32,977 nt of DNA from Frankiaceae bacterium (lineage in GTDB: Bacteria > Actinomycetota > Actinomycetes > JAFAQI01), in NCBI GenBank assembly GCA_025929315.1, contig JAICMI010000013.1, forward strand, positions 1 to 32,977. The letters are read 5' to 3'. Position 1 is the stretch's first letter. Each line of letters starts with the position of its first letter. The notes under the pieces were generated by a model. It had not been told where the DNA came from. It saw only the letters and a program-made list of their open reading frames with translations, and did not search any database. The translations under genes and the position numbers were made by a program. Of this stretch, positions 1 through 14,032 are shown piece by piece.

Positions 1-555
<555 letters not shown>

Positions 556-601
556 TGATCCTCCAAGGCTCCTGGGTGAATCGGCTCGAAAGTCTAACGA
601 T

Positions 602-1792
602 TCAGGTCGCGGAAAGGCGCGCGGCGACGAGGTCCCATACGACGTGAGCGAGCGCGTCCTTGCTGCCGAGCGGGACCTCGGTGGCTCCGCCCTCGGGATC
701 GAGGATGGTCGCCGCGTTGTCCGGGGTGTCGAACGCGCGACGCTCCCCCACCTCGTTGACCACGAGCAGGTCGCAGCCCTTGGCGGCGAGCTTGGCGCGG
801 CCGTTGGCGAGCACGTCGTTGGTCTCGGCGGCAAAACCGACGACGACCTGGCCGGCATGCGCCCGGTCTCGTCCCAGCTCGACCAGGATGTCCGGGTTGC
901 GTACGAGCGCGATCGGCTCCGGGTCACTGTCGGTCTTCTTGAGCTTGGCGTCAGCGCGCACGGCCGGTCGGAAGTCAGCGACCGCCGCCGCCATGACGAC
1001 CGCGTCCGCCCCACGGGCAGCGTCGAGGACGGCGGTGCGGAGCTCTTCCGCCGTACCGACGCGCACGACCTTGGCGCCCGCCGGGTCCGGCAGCGCGACG
1101 TTGGCCGCGACCACGGTCACCTCGGCGCCGCGGGCGATCGCAGTCCGCGCCAAGGCGTAGCCCTGCTTGCCACTCGACCGGTTGCCGAGGAACCGGACCG
1201 GGTCGAGGGGCTCGCGCGTGCCGCCGGCCGACACGACGACGTGACGGCCCAGCAGGTCGAGCGGCTGCGCACCACGCGCCAGCAGCGCCTGGGCGGCGGC
1301 GAAGATGTCTGCCGGCTCGGGAAGCCGGCCCCGGCCGGTGTCCGCTCCGGTGAGACGGCCGACCGCGGGGTCGAGGACAACGACGCCACGGGCGCGCAGA
1401 GTGCGGACGTTGTCCTGTGTGGCCGGGTGCTCCCACATCTCCGTGTGCATCGCCGGGGCGAACAGGACCGGGCAGCGCGCGGTCAGCAACGTCGCGGTGA
1501 GCAGGTCGTCCGCCCGCCCGGTCGCCGCCCGGGCAATGAGGTCGGCGGTGGCTGGAGCAACGACGACGAGATCGGACTCCTGGCCGAGACGAACGTGCGG
1601 GACCTGCTCGACGTCGGTCCAGACGTCGGTGGTCACCGGTTGACCGGAAAGCGCGGCCCAGGTCGGCGCACCGACGAACTTCAGCGCCGAATCTGTCGGT
1701 ACGACGCGGACGGAGTGACCGGACTCGGTCAGCAGGCGCAGCAGCTCACAGGCCTTGTAGGCGGCGATGCCACCACTGACGCCGAGGACCAC
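602..1792 (-). CDS. coaBC: Bifunctional phosphopantothenoylcysteine decarboxylase / phosphopantothenate-cysteine ligase
   Basis: CoaBC performs two steps of coenzyme A synthesis: CTP-dependent joining of cysteine to 4'-phosphopantothenate, then FMN-dependent decarboxylation. The N-terminal CoaC flavoprotein domain (about 1-180) shows [18 protein letters not shown] and the [18 protein letters not shown] segment with the active-site region. The CoaB domain (about 190-396) shows [20 protein letters not shown] and AVADFRP with the KLKK motif. The length, about 400 residues, is normal. The start is uncertain. GTG at 1792 is the first standard start, but it has no ribosome-binding site and trims the first beta strand. 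GGAG at the rpoZ stop is spaced 6 bases from an in-frame ATC at 1813, which would add seven residues. Confidence 0.95.
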   Translation of the reverse strand: MVLGVSGGIAAYKACELLRLLTESGHSVRVVPTDSALKFVGAPTWAALSGQPVTTDVWTDVEQVPHVRLGQESDLVVVAPATADLIARAATGRADDLLTATLLTARCPVLFAPAMHTEMWEHPATQDNVRTLRARGVVVLDPAVGRLTGADTGRGRLPEPADIFAAAQALLARGAQPLDLLGRHVVVSAGGTREPLDPVRFLGNRSSGKQGYALARTAIARGAEVTVVAANVALPDPAGAKVVRVGTAEELRTAVLDAARGADAVVMAAAVADFRPAVRADAKLKKTDSDPEPIALVRNPDILVELGRDRAHAGQVVVGFAAETNDVLANGRAKLAAKGCDLLVVNEVGERRAFDTPDNAATILDPEGGATEVPLGSKDALAHVVWDLVAARLSAT

Positions 1793-1822
1793 CCGCGGCG
1801 CGGCCGCGCTGATGGGGCGCTC

Positions 1823-2092
1823 CTAGGCCGTCGGCTCGAGCTGCTCGAGGCTGAGCAGGTTGTTGTTGACCTCGCGCAGTGCCACCGAGAGCGGCTTCTC
1901 CTGCACGTGCGTCGGAACGAGCGGCCCGACATATTCGAGCAGGCCCTCGCCGAGCTGGGAGTAGTAGGCGTTGATCTGCCGCGCACGCTTGGCGGCGTAG
2001 ATGACGAGCGCGTACTTGCTCTCGACCTTGTCGAGGAGCTCGTCGATCGGAGGGTTGGTGATGCCCTCGGGATTGGCGGCGGTGCCGGCCAC
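1823..2092 (-). CDS. rpoZ: DNA-directed RNA polymerase omega subunit
   Basis: This is the small RNA polymerase subunit that helps fold and hold beta-prime. The 89-residue product contains [20 protein letters not shown] followed by [12 protein letters not shown], the conserved RpoZ core, and ends with the actinobacterial tail [13 protein letters not shown]. Translation starts at GTG 2092-2090 with an AGAGG site upstream. It lies between gmk (58-base gap) and coaBC, the usual actinobacterial order gmk-rpoZ-coaBC-metK. Nothing unusual is seen in the protein. The stop codon region doubles as the likely ribosome-binding site for coaBC. Confidence 0.97.
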   Translation of the reverse strand: MAGTAANPEGITNPPIDELLDKVESKYALVIYAAKRARQINAYYSQLGEGLLEYVGPLVPTHVQEKPLSVALREVNNNLLSLEQLEPTA

Positions 2093-2150
2093 GCCGTACC
2101 TCTTTCTTGCGCGGTTGTGAACGACTGCCCAGATTAGCAGCCGGAAGGGC

Positions 2151-2702
2151 TCAACCGGCCTGGCGCATGAGCTGGACGAGCGACTCGGCGGCCTCCGGCA
2201 CGGACGTGTTGACGATGGTCGCGTCGAACTCGTCCTCGGCTGCCAGCTCGATGCGCGCCGTCGTCAGCCGCCGGTCGATGACGTCCGCAGGCTCCGTACC
2301 CCGGCCGCGCAGCCGTCGTTCGAGCTCCTCCCACGACGGTGGCGCGAGGAAGACCAGGAGCGCCTCCGGCATCAGCGCGCGGACCTGCCGAGCGCCCTGG
2401 ACCTCGATCTCGAGCAACACCAGCTCGTCGCGCGCGAGGCGATCCGCGACGGCGGCTCGCGGCGTGCCGTACCAGTTCTCGGCGTAGTGCGCGTGTTCGA
2501 GCAGCTTGCCGTCGCGGACCATGCCCGCGAACGTCTCGCTGTCGACGAAGTAGCGGTCGACGCCTTCGCGCTCACCGGGTCGTTGCGGCCGTGTGGTGAC
2601 GCTGACCGAGTGCCAGATCTCCGGGTGATGCTCGCGCAGATAGTCGACGATGCTGCTCTTGCCAACTCCGGCCGGGCCGGACAGAACGGTGAGCCGGCTC
2701 AT
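2151..2702 (-). CDS. gmk: Guanylate kinase
   Basis: Guanylate kinase phosphorylates GMP to GDP with ATP. The P-loop GPAGVGKSS lies at residues 9-17. The GMP-binding region includes [19 protein letters not shown], and [11 protein letters not shown] is the later conserved block. At 183 residues it is a typical bacterial length. The ATG start at 2702 overlaps the TGA of mihF (ATGA), so translation is probably coupled. The mihF-gmk-rpoZ order is conserved in actinobacteria. Confidence 0.97.
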   Translation of the reverse strand: MSRLTVLSGPAGVGKSSIVDYLREHHPEIWHSVSVTTRPQRPGEREGVDRYFVDSETFAGMVRDGKLLEHAHYAENWYGTPRAAVADRLARDELVLLEIEVQGARQVRALMPEALLVFLAPPSWEELERRLRGRGTEPADVIDRRLTTARIELAAEDEFDATIVNTSVPEAAESLVQLMRQAG

Positions 2703-3022
2703 GAACCGCCGTCGGCGAACTCGCGCTGGAGTGCGGCCCGTTGATGTGCGCCCAGCCCGCGGACGCGCCGGCTCGGTGAGATGCCGAGCTTTTCCATGAT
2801 GCGTTGCGCGCGCACCTTGCCGACTCCTGGCATCGACTCGAGAACGGCGGACACACGCATCTTGCCGATGACCTCGTCGGTCTCACCCGAGTTGAGCACG
2901 TCGGTCAAGGATGCGCCTTCGTGCTTGAGGCGGTCGCGAAGCGCCGCGCGTGCCTTCCGCGCAGCGGCCGCCTTTTCGAGTGCGGCGGCACGCTGTTCAG
3001 GAGTGAGCGGCGGAAGCGGCAC
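2699..3022 (-). CDS. mihF: Actinobacterial integration host factor (mIHF-type nucleoid protein)
   Basis: This small basic nucleoid-associated protein bends DNA and compacts the chromosome in actinobacteria. The 107-residue product begins at GTG 3022 ([20 protein letters not shown]) with a GAGG site 8 bases upstream. The frame stays open further upstream, but those codons do not match the family. An N-terminal Ala/Arg/Lys-rich helix (about 8-35) is followed by the S13/HhH-like domain: [20 protein letters not shown] and then the [14 protein letters not shown]-contact region. The N-terminus resembles mycobacterial mIHF closely. It sits between pyrF (49-base gap) and gmk (4-base overlap). Confidence 0.95.
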   Translation of the reverse strand: MPLPPLTPEQRAAALEKAAAARKARAALRDRLKHEGASLTDVLNSGETDEVIGKMRVSAVLESMPGVGKVRAQRIMEKLGISPSRRVRGLGAHQRAALQREFADGGS

Positions 3023-3071
3023 GGAAGTCACCTCTTGTCGACCCGAAAGATGGCGGCTCTGCCGCGTGAAC

Positions 3072-3752
3072 CTAGCGCAGACTGGCTGCCAACTCGGCAG
3101 CGGTCTTGCCCACATCGTCGGCACCCGTGATGGGCCGCCCGATCACCAACAGATCGGCTCCGTCGGCGAGGGCCTGCTCAGGCGTGGCGATGCGTGACTG
3201 GTCCTGGGTGTCGGCCCCGGCCGGGCGCACACCGGGTGTGATGAGCACGACGTCGGGCCCGACCTCGGCACGGACGACAGCAACCTCCTGCGGCGAGCAG
3301 ACAAGTGCACGAGCGCCGGCGTCGACGGCCACCTTGGCGAGGCGTCGTACGGCGTCCACCGGCGGCCCGGCGATGCCGAGCAGGTCGAGGTCGTCGGCCG
3401 ACAGCGACGTCAGGATCGTGACGCCCGCGATGCGGGTCTCGGGCAGGGCTGTGGCCGCCGCCTCGATCGCGGCCGGTCCGCCGGCCGCGTGGACAGTCAG
3501 GTAGTCCGGGGCCAGCGATGCGAGCGACCGCGCCGCGCCGGCCACCGTCGCCGGGATGTCGTGCAGCTTGAGGTCCAGGAACAGCTCGACGTCAGCAGCA
3601 GCACGGATCTTCTCGACGGCGCCCGGACCTTCGTGACAGAACAGCTGCAACCCGACTTTGACGGCACGCACCGACGGCGCGACGGCTGCTGCCCAGGCCG
3701 TTGCGGTGCTGACGTCGCTGGTGTCGAGCGCGACGGCGATCGGTGCGGTCAT
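3072..3752 (-). CDS. pyrF: Orotidine 5'-phosphate decarboxylase (type 1)
   Basis: PyrF converts OMP to UMP, the last step of de novo pyrimidine synthesis. The product of 226 residues has the type 1 active-site signature FLDLKLHDIPATV at about 58-70, which supplies the Asp-Lys-Asp charged network. It also has IAVALDTSD at the N-terminus and VITPGVRP-like phosphate-binding loops (LITPGVRPAG). Length and motif mark it as the E. coli-like short class, unlike the longer type 2 enzyme of mycobacteria and Streptomyces. It follows pyrD by 30 bases. Confidence 0.96.
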   Translation of the reverse strand: MTAPIAVALDTSDVSTATAWAAAVAPSVRAVKVGLQLFCHEGPGAVEKIRAAADVELFLDLKLHDIPATVAGAARSLASLAPDYLTVHAAGGPAAIEAAATALPETRIAGVTILTSLSADDLDLLGIAGPPVDAVRRLAKVAVDAGARALVCSPQEVAVVRAEVGPDVVLITPGVRPAGADTQDQSRIATPEQALADGADLLVIGRPITGADDVGKTAAELAASLR

Positions 3753-3782
3753 CGAGTTCCTCTCATCGGGCGCGTGTTCGAG

Positions 3783-4850
3783 TCACTGGGCGTCTTCGAA
3801 CGTGACGACGCGCGGCGACGGCTCCTGGACGAACGGTTCGTCGCCGGGTGGGTCCGGTTCTTCGGGTACGACGGGCGCCGGTGGCCGGTGCGCCAGTCCG
3901 ACTGCGTCGCGCAGTCGCGGGATGCCCCGCTGGGCGAGAGCTGCGCGCAGCTCACGCGAGATGCGCGTCGGTGCCGACGGGTCGTTGAAGATGACAGTGC
4001 CCACCTGCACGGCGCGTGCGCCCGCAAGCACGAACTCGAGCGCGTCGAGGCCCGTCCGGATGCCGCCGACACCCATGATCGGGACCTCCGGCAGGGCTGC
4101 GTGCACTTGCCACACGCAGCGGACCGCCATCGGCCGGATGCCCGGTCCGGAGAGCCCACCGGTGATGCCGGCAAGAGTGGGCCGCATCGTCTCGGTGTCG
4201 ATGACGATGCCCAGCGTGGTGTTGATCAAAGTCAGCCCGTCGGCGCCGGCGTCGACGCAGGACCGGGCGATAGACACGATGTCCGTGACGTCCGGCGACA
4301 GCTTGGCGAACACCGGAACGGTGGGCGGGGTTGCGCGTCGTACCGCTTCGATGACCGCAGCAGACGCGTTGACGTCACAGGCGAAGACCTGACCGCGGTC
4401 CTCGACGTTGGGGCACGAGATGTTGACCTCGACGAGCGAGACCGGTTGGCCGCGCAGACGCTGCGCGAGCTTGGCGTACTCGTCGACGGATGACCCGGCG
4501 ATCGACACCGCCGCGCACACCTTGTTCTCCGTCAGCCAGCGCAGGTCGTTGGACAGGAAGCTGTCGATGCCCGGACCTTGCAGGCCGATCGAGTTGAGCA
4601 TGCCGCTCGGCGTCTCGGCCATGCGCGGCGTCGGTCGACCGCTGCGTGCAGCCATCTGGATCGACTTCGTGACGACGCCGCCGAGAGCCGTGAGGTCGTT
4701 GAAGGCGCTGACTTCCCGGCCGGCAGCCGCACACCCCGATGCCGTGAACACCGGATCCGGTACGACGAGGCGACCGAGCTCGGTGGTCATGTCGACATCG
4801 CCGACAGCGGTCGGCTCGTCGTGTGCGTGGACGACGACGTCGCCGCTCAT
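3783..4850 (-). CDS. pyrD: Dihydroorotate dehydrogenase, class 1B catalytic subunit
   Basis: PyrD oxidises dihydroorotate to orotate on FMN and passes the electrons to PyrK. The catalytic-base cysteine of class 1 enzymes is visible in VNISCPNVEDRG. Other blocks are FTASGCAAAGRE, MLNSIGLQGPG, AKLSPDVTD and the FMN phosphate site MGVGGIRTG. The adjacent pyrK marks it as the NAD-linked 1B type. The ATG at 4850 overlaps the pyrK TGA (ATGA). The protein is about 355 residues, roughly 40 longer than usual. The excess is a C-terminal proline- and acid-rich tail after about residue 315 with no recognised fold. Confidence 0.95.
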   Translation of the reverse strand: MSGDVVVHAHDEPTAVGDVDMTTELGRLVVPDPVFTASGCAAAGREVSAFNDLTALGGVVTKSIQMAARSGRPTPRMAETPSGMLNSIGLQGPGIDSFLSNDLRWLTENKVCAAVSIAGSSVDEYAKLAQRLRGQPVSLVEVNISCPNVEDRGQVFACDVNASAAVIEAVRRATPPTVPVFAKLSPDVTDIVSIARSCVDAGADGLTLINTTLGIVIDTETMRPTLAGITGGLSGPGIRPMAVRCVWQVHAALPEVPIMGVGGIRTGLDALEFVLAGARAVQVGTVIFNDPSAPTRISRELRAALAQRGIPRLRDAVGLAHRPPAPVVPEEPDPPGDEPFVQEPSPRVVTFEDAQ

Positions 4851-5727
4851 TGCGGGACCTCGACACTTGCCGTCATCGCGGCCGCGCCGAGAGCGTCGTC
4901 GGGCACGGTGCCCAGGGCGTCCCAGCGGATGCGGTCACCGGGGAAGACGGGGCCCTCGACGCACGAGCGCATCATGCGCGTCTGCCCGTCGTCAGCGATG
5001 ACGGGCAGCACGCACGTCATGCACACGCCGATGCCACACGCCATCGACTCCTCGACCGCGAGCTGCGTCGGGATGCCCTGACCGTTGTAGGCGGCGGCGG
5101 ACACGGCGTAAACGGCTTCGAGCATCGCCATCGGCCCACAGGCATAGACGACGTCTGCGTGCGCCTTGTCGATGACCGCGGGCAGGACGTCGGAGACGCG
5201 ACCCTGCTCGCCGAACGAGCCGTCGTCCGTGGTGAACGCGACACTCGCCGCCATCCTCTTGGCATCGAGTGCGCCGAACATGCGGTCCTGGGTCGCGGCA
5301 CCGACCACGAAGTCGACGCGACAGCCTCGCTTGCGCAGCGCGTCGGCGAGCATGAACAGCGGCGCGGATCCATAACCGCCGCCGACGAGCACGCAGTTGG
5401 CCGGCTCCTTCGGCAGCGTGAACGGACGACCGAGTGGCCCGACCAGGTCGACCAGGTCGTGCGGCCTGCGCCGCGAGAGCCACGTCGTGCCTTTGCCGTG
5501 CGCGGCAAAGATGAACTCGACGGTGCCGCCGTAGACGCCGCGCGATGCGACTTGGTAGATGGAGAACGCGCGACGCAGCAGCATCGAACCGTCGTCGTCA
5601 CCGACCGCCACAGCGACGAAGTGACCGGGCCTGGTCTGTTCGGCGATGCCCGAGGCCACGACCGTCATCGAGAAGTAGGCGCCGGCCTGCTTGATCGACA
5701 GCACCTCACCGCGCACCTGCACCGGGT

Positions 5728-5731
<4 letters not shown>
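4847..5731 (-). CDS. pyrK: Dihydroorotate dehydrogenase B electron-transfer subunit
   Basis: PyrK carries electrons from PyrD to NAD+ through a 2Fe-2S cluster and FAD. The order of parts is typical: FAD-binding RRAFSIYQV (about 53-61), NAD-binding [14 protein letters not shown] (about 116-129), and a C-terminal cysteine cluster, CGIGVCMTC plus a fourth cysteine in RSCVEGPVF. The start is GTG 5731, overlapping the carB TGA as GTGA. At 294 residues it is slightly long. Its presence shows that this organism couples pyrimidine synthesis to NAD+ rather than directly to quinones. Confidence 0.95.
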
Positions 5732-9032
<3,301 letters not shown>

Positions 9033-9033
<1 letters not shown>

Positions 9034-9209
9034 TACTTGTTTCCAATCGCGAGAGCGAACAGGACAACGACAGCAATGGTGATCGCCGCGCTGATCACGG
9101 CAGCGAGTACGGCTTGGCGGCTCAGCCTTCCGCGCACGGCTCCGGCGTTGGGATCGGCCGGGTGATGCAGATGATGCTCAGCCGCCTCGACGGCTTCGTA
9201 GTGGCTCAC
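9033..9209 (-). CDS. Unrecognised 58-residue single-span membrane protein between carA and carB
   Basis: The frame starts at GTG 9209, overlapping the carA stop as GTGA, and ends in a TAG whose last base is the first base of the carB GTG. The gene therefore fills the carA-carB gap exactly. The N-terminal half is polar, with a histidine-rich stretch ([11 protein letters not shown]) and a basic GRLSR. The C-terminal half (about 33-55) is an uninterrupted hydrophobic span, [20 protein letters not shown], ending in GNK. The shape suggests a tail-anchored membrane microprotein. I know no family for it. The double translational coupling is the best evidence that it is expressed. Function is unknown; a role in localising carbamoyl phosphate synthase is only a guess. 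Confidence 0.75.
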
Positions 9210-10312
9210 TTGTTCGCCTCCATCAGCTCGGCGAACTGTGCGAACAGGCCGTGTGCATCGTGGGGGCCGGGTGCGGCCTCCGGGTGGTACTGCACCGAGA
9301 ACACCGGCCGGTCGAGACAGCGCAGTCCCTCGACGACGTTGTCGTTGAGGTCGACGTGGCTGACCTCGACTCGTCCGTAAGGCGTTTCGCTGACCCGGTC
9401 GAGCGGCGCATCGACAGCGAAGCCGTGGTTGTGGCTCGTCACGGCGACCTGGCCGGTGCGCCGGTCCTGCACCGGCTGGTTGACGCCCCGGTGACCGAAC
9501 TTGAGCTTGTAGGTGCCGAAACCGAACGCGCGGCCGAGGATCTGGTTGCCGAAGCAGATGCCGAAGATCGGCCGGCCGGAGTCGAGCACGCCCCGGACGG
9601 CGTCGACGGCGTAGTCGGCGGTCGCCGGGTCTCCGGGGCCGTTGGAGAAGAAGACACCGTCGGGGTCGACCGCGAGCAGGTCATCCGCCGTGGCTGTGGC
9701 GGGCAGCACGTGCACCTCACATCCCGCTGCGGCCAGGTTGCGCGGCGTCGAGGCTTTGATGCCGAGGTCCATCGCCGCGACGACGAACCGCTTGTCACCC
9801 TCGGCCGGCACCACGTAGGTCTCGGGCGTCGTCACCTCGCGTGCGAGGTCCGCGCCCTCCATGCCTGGTGAGGAGAGCACCCGCTGCAACAGTGCCTGCG
9901 GATCAGCGTCGACGCTGCTGACGCCGACCCGCATCGCGCCGCGCTCGCGCAGGTGACGAGTCAGTGCGCGCGTGTCGACACCGCTGATGCCGACGATGCC
10001 CTGCGCGGCGAGGTCGTCGTCGAGCGACCGCTGCGACCGCCAGCTGCTCGGCACTCGGGCGGGATCGCGGACGACGTAACCGCTCACCCAGATCCTGCGG
10101 GACTCCGGATCGTCGTCGTTCATGCCGGTGTTGCCGATGTGAGGTGCGGTCTGGATGACGACCTGACGGTGGTAGGAGGGGTCGGTCAGCGTCTCCTGGT
10201 AGCCCGTCATGCCGGTGCTGAAGACCGCCTCGCCAAGGGTCTCGCCGATGGCTCCGTAGGCCTCGCCGCGGAAGGTCCGGCCGTCCTCGAGCACGAGAAG
10301 CGCGTCAGTCAT
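9206..10312 (-). CDS. carA: Carbamoyl-phosphate synthase small (glutaminase) subunit
   Basis: CarA hydrolyses glutamine and channels ammonia to CarB. The 368-residue product starts at ATG 10312 ([16 protein letters not shown]). The frame is open further upstream, but family alignment and the upstream gene's end favour this start. The N-terminal domain contains [14 protein letters not shown]. The C-terminal class I glutaminase domain has the nucleophile cysteine in [12 protein letters not shown] and the His-Glu pair in [20 protein letters not shown] is also present. Its first 8 bases overlap the end of the upstream 45-codon gene. Confidence 0.97.
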   Translation of the reverse strand: MTDALLVLEDGRTFRGEAYGAIGETLGEAVFSTGMTGYQETLTDPSYHRQVVIQTAPHIGNTGMNDDDPESRRIWVSGYVVRDPARVPSSWRSQRSLDDDLAAQGIVGISGVDTRALTRHLRERGAMRVGVSSVDADPQALLQRVLSSPGMEGADLAREVTTPETYVVPAEGDKRFVVAAMDLGIKASTPRNLAAAGCEVHVLPATATADDLLAVDPDGVFFSNGPGDPATADYAVDAVRGVLDSGRPIFGICFGNQILGRAFGFGTYKLKFGHRGVNQPVQDRRTGQVAVTSHNHGFAVDAPLDRVSETPYGRVEVSHVDLNDNVVEGLRCLDRPVFSVQYHPEAAPGPHDAHGLFAQFAELMEANK

Positions 10313-10442
10313 CGGTGGCGTCCTTCCGATTACCGCGAAATTTCTGTACGACGATGTAAGTGCTGAACACGAGGAAGATCCCGACGGCGACGAGGCCGAC
10401 GACCATGCCGCCCCAGGCCGACCCACTAGCAGCCAACACCAT
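10305..10442 (-). CDS. Unrecognised 45-residue membrane protein between pyrC and carA
   Basis: The ATG at 10442 lies 3 bases after the pyrC TGA, and the TGA at 10307-10305 lies 8 bases inside carA. The product starts [12 protein letters not shown], has one hydrophobic span at about 12-32 ([20 protein letters not shown]), and ends with the basic, polar tail [13 protein letters not shown]. This gives one membrane helix with a positive cytoplasmic end. Several actinobacteria carry a larger membrane protein gene (PH-like domain) at this operon position, so this could be a shortened relative or an unrelated microprotein. Function is unknown. Confidence 0.7.
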   Translation of the reverse strand: MVLAASGSAWGGMVVGLVAVGIFLVFSTYIVVQKFRGNRKDATDD

Positions 10443-10445
10443 CGC

Positions 10446-11737
10446 TCAGGCGGGCTTTCCGTCGAGGACCGTGGGGCGGCCGCGCAGGAACGTCGCGGTC
10501 ACGCGTGCCGGCAGGGTGCGCCCGGCGAACGGCGTGTTCCGGCCCCTGCTGGCGCTCTGGGCCGGGTCGACGGTCCAGGCCGCGGCTGCATCGACCAGGA
10601 CGAGGTTGGCCGGTGCGCCGGCCGCGAGCGGCTGTCCCTGGTGCGAGAGCCGGCCGATCGCCGCCGGCCGCGCGCTCATGCGGTCGGCGATCAGGGGCCA
10701 CAGCGCGGCCGGGTCGTCCACGCCGTGCTCGGTCAGCGCCGCGATCACGACCGCGAGCGCGGTCTCCAGGCCGGTCATGCCGAACGCCGCGGCGGCCCAC
10801 TCGGTTTCCTTGTCCTCCAGCGCGTGCGGCGCGTGGTCGGTGGCGACTGCGTCGATCGTGCCGTCGACCAGACCGGCACGCAGCGCCTCGACGTCGTCGG
10901 CGGTACGCAGCGGCGGGTTGACCTTGAACACGGGGTCATAGCTGGCGACGAGGTCGTCGGTGAGGAACAGGTGATGTGGCGTCACCTCGGCGGTGACGTT
11001 CCAGCCTTTGCTCTTGGCCCAGCGCACCAGCTCGACCGAACCGGCGGTCGACACGTGGCAGAAGTGCACCCGACCGCCCACATGCGCAGCGAGGAGGCAG
11101 TCGCGGGCGATGACGGCCTCCTCGGCAACCGCCGGTCAGCCGACGAGTCCGAGTCGCGCGGACTGCACGCCCTCGTTCATCTGCGCGCCGTCGGTGAGTC
11201 GGGGGTCCTGCGCGTGCTGCGCGATGACGCCATCGAACGCGCGCAGGTATTCGAGCGCGCGGCGCATCAGCATCGGGTCGTGCACGCACTTGCCGTCGTC
11301 GGAGAACACCCGCACGCGCGCCGCTGACTCGGCCATCGCACCGAGCTCGGCGAGCTGTTCACCTCTGAGCCCGACCGTGACGGCGCCGACGGGATGGACG
11401 TCGCAGTGCCCCGCGTCCTGGCCGAGACGCCAGACCTGCTCGACCACACCGGCGACGTCGGCAACGGGCTCGGTGTTGGCCATGGCATGCACGGCGGTGA
11501 AACCACCGAGCGCAGCGGCGAGCGTTCCTGTCTCAACGGTCTCGGCGTCTTCGCGACCGGGCTCGCGCAGGTGCGTGTGCAGGTCGACAAGGCCGGGCAG
11601 TGCGATCAACCCGTCGGCGTCGAAGCTCTGCGCGCCACTCGGCTCGGCGTCGACAAGGACCCCGTCATCGACAAAGAGGGTCGTCGGTTCACCGCCCAGG
11701 GGCCGGACTCCCTTGAGAACCCAGGAATTCTGACCGC

Positions 11738-11741
<4 letters not shown>
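10446..11741 (-). pseudogene. pyrC: Dihydroorotase gene interrupted by one in-frame UGA
   Basis: PyrC closes carbamoyl-aspartate to dihydroorotate. The frame from ATG 11741 (overlapping the pyrB TGA) to TGA 10446 spans 431 sense positions, a normal length, but codon 202 (11138-11136) is TGA. The reading frame is unchanged on both sides: ARLGLVG, stop, PAVAEEAVIARD. Actinobacterial relatives such as mycobacterial PyrC read GW at this place, so TGG to TGA is a one-base change. All metal ligands are otherwise intact: H55 and H57 in DLHTHLRE, H176 in AQHAQD, H229 in HFCHVSTAG, D302 in ATDHAPH. Truncation would remove H229 and D302. Possible causes are a sequencing error, a recent null mutation, or UGA readthrough; a C follows the stop. 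Confidence 0.88.
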
Positions 11742-13293
<1,552 letters not shown>

Positions 13294-13318
13294 TTAAAGG
13301 ATGGATGCCGCTCGCATC

Positions 13319-13354
13319 AGGGTACCAGCGACCCCCATTGCTCCGACCGGAGCA
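13319..13354 (-). promoter_or_regulatory. Candidate pyr operon promoter with overlapping palindrome
   Basis: On the minus strand TACCCT (13324-13319) is a plausible -10. No good -35 is visible, but a perfect 6-bp palindrome, TGCTCC-GGTC-GGAGCA (13354-13339), lies where the -35 would be. It could be an operator. It is the best candidate in the 238-base gap between pyrR and bldD, but the assignment is weak. Confidence 0.35.
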
Positions 13355-13379
13355 TCCGCGACTCACCCGTTCACCCACC

Positions 13380-13421
13380 TTGACTGTCACCTGGACTAGC
13401 CCTAGCGTCACTGTCAGTAAC
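13380..13421 (+). promoter_or_regulatory. bldD promoter with overlapping candidate BldD operator
   Basis: TTGACT (13380-13385) and TAGCGT (13403-13408) are 17 bases apart, a good primary-sigma promoter. Over the -10 end and expected start site lies the near-palindrome GTCACTGTCAGTAAC (13407-13421). On the opposite strand it matches the BldD box TNACNCWGNGTNA at 11 of 13 positions, keeping TNAC and GTNA. BldD is known to repress its own gene in Streptomyces, so autoregulation is likely. The leader to the ATG is about 75 bases. Confidence 0.6.
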
Positions 13422-13495
13422 CACCTCTGGACTGAACCTCGGCAATCTAGGGCGAACCGGGCACCAGGTCCCGATCTTGACGACCGGAGCAGACC

Positions 13496-14008
13496 ATGGC
13501 CGAAGAGTCACCGACGCCCTACGCGAAAGCGTTGGGTCAGCGGCTTCGGGCGATCCGCGTGCAGCAGGGCCTGTCCCTGCACGGCGTGGAGGACAAGTCC
13601 GAGGGTCGCTGGAAGGCCGTGGTCGTCGGTTCCTACGAGCGCGGTGACCGAGCTGTCACGGTGCAGCGGCTGGCCGAGCTCGCCGACTTCTACGGCGTAC
13701 CGATCTCCGAGCTTCTCCCGGACGCCGCTGCAGCCGCCGCGGCCGCCGAGCCGCCGCCCCGGCTGATCCTCGACCTCGAGAAGCTCGCCCGTATCCCGGC
13801 CGACCGCTCGGCGCCGCTCGCCCGCTACACGGCCACGATCCAGAGCCAGCGCGGCGACTACAACGGCCGGGTCCTGTCCATCCGGCAAGAGGACCTTCGG
13901 TCACTCGCCGTGATCTACGACGAGACGCCCAGCCAGCTCACCGAGCAGCTCATCTCCTGGGGCGTCCTCAACGCGGAAGCGCGTCGCGCGATCGAATTGC
14001 CCGCCTGA
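13496..14008 (+). CDS. bldD: BldD-type c-di-GMP-responsive developmental regulator
   Basis: BldD is a transcriptional repressor that dimerises through c-di-GMP and holds back developmental genes in sporulating actinomycetes. The 170-residue product has an N-terminal XRE-type helix-turn-helix (about 10-70, LGQRLRAIRVQQGLSL to ELADFYGVPISELL), an alanine-rich linker at 77-84, and a C-terminal domain with the c-di-GMP signature. R119-G120-D121, eight residues, then R130-Q131-E132-D133 fits RXD-X8-RXXD exactly. The ATG at 13496 follows GGAG at 8 bases. It is divergent from pyrR and followed by surface-protein genes that may be its targets. Confidence 0.95.
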   Translation: MAEESPTPYAKALGQRLRAIRVQQGLSLHGVEDKSEGRWKAVVVGSYERGDRAVTVQRLAELADFYGVPISELLPDAAAAAAAAEPPPRLILDLEKLARIPADRSAPLARYTATIQSQRGDYNGRVLSIRQEDLRSLAVIYDETPSQLTEQLISWGVLNAEARRAIELPA

Positions 14009-14032
14009 CCCGTTTTCGCCCCGATTTCTGGT

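Noticed and set aside
11110-11138. UGA in pyrC as a selenocysteine codon
   Set aside because: A small hairpin (CGGC-GGUU-GCCG) follows, but it starts one base after the UGA, too close and too short for a bacterial SECIS. The position holds Trp in relatives and is not catalytic.
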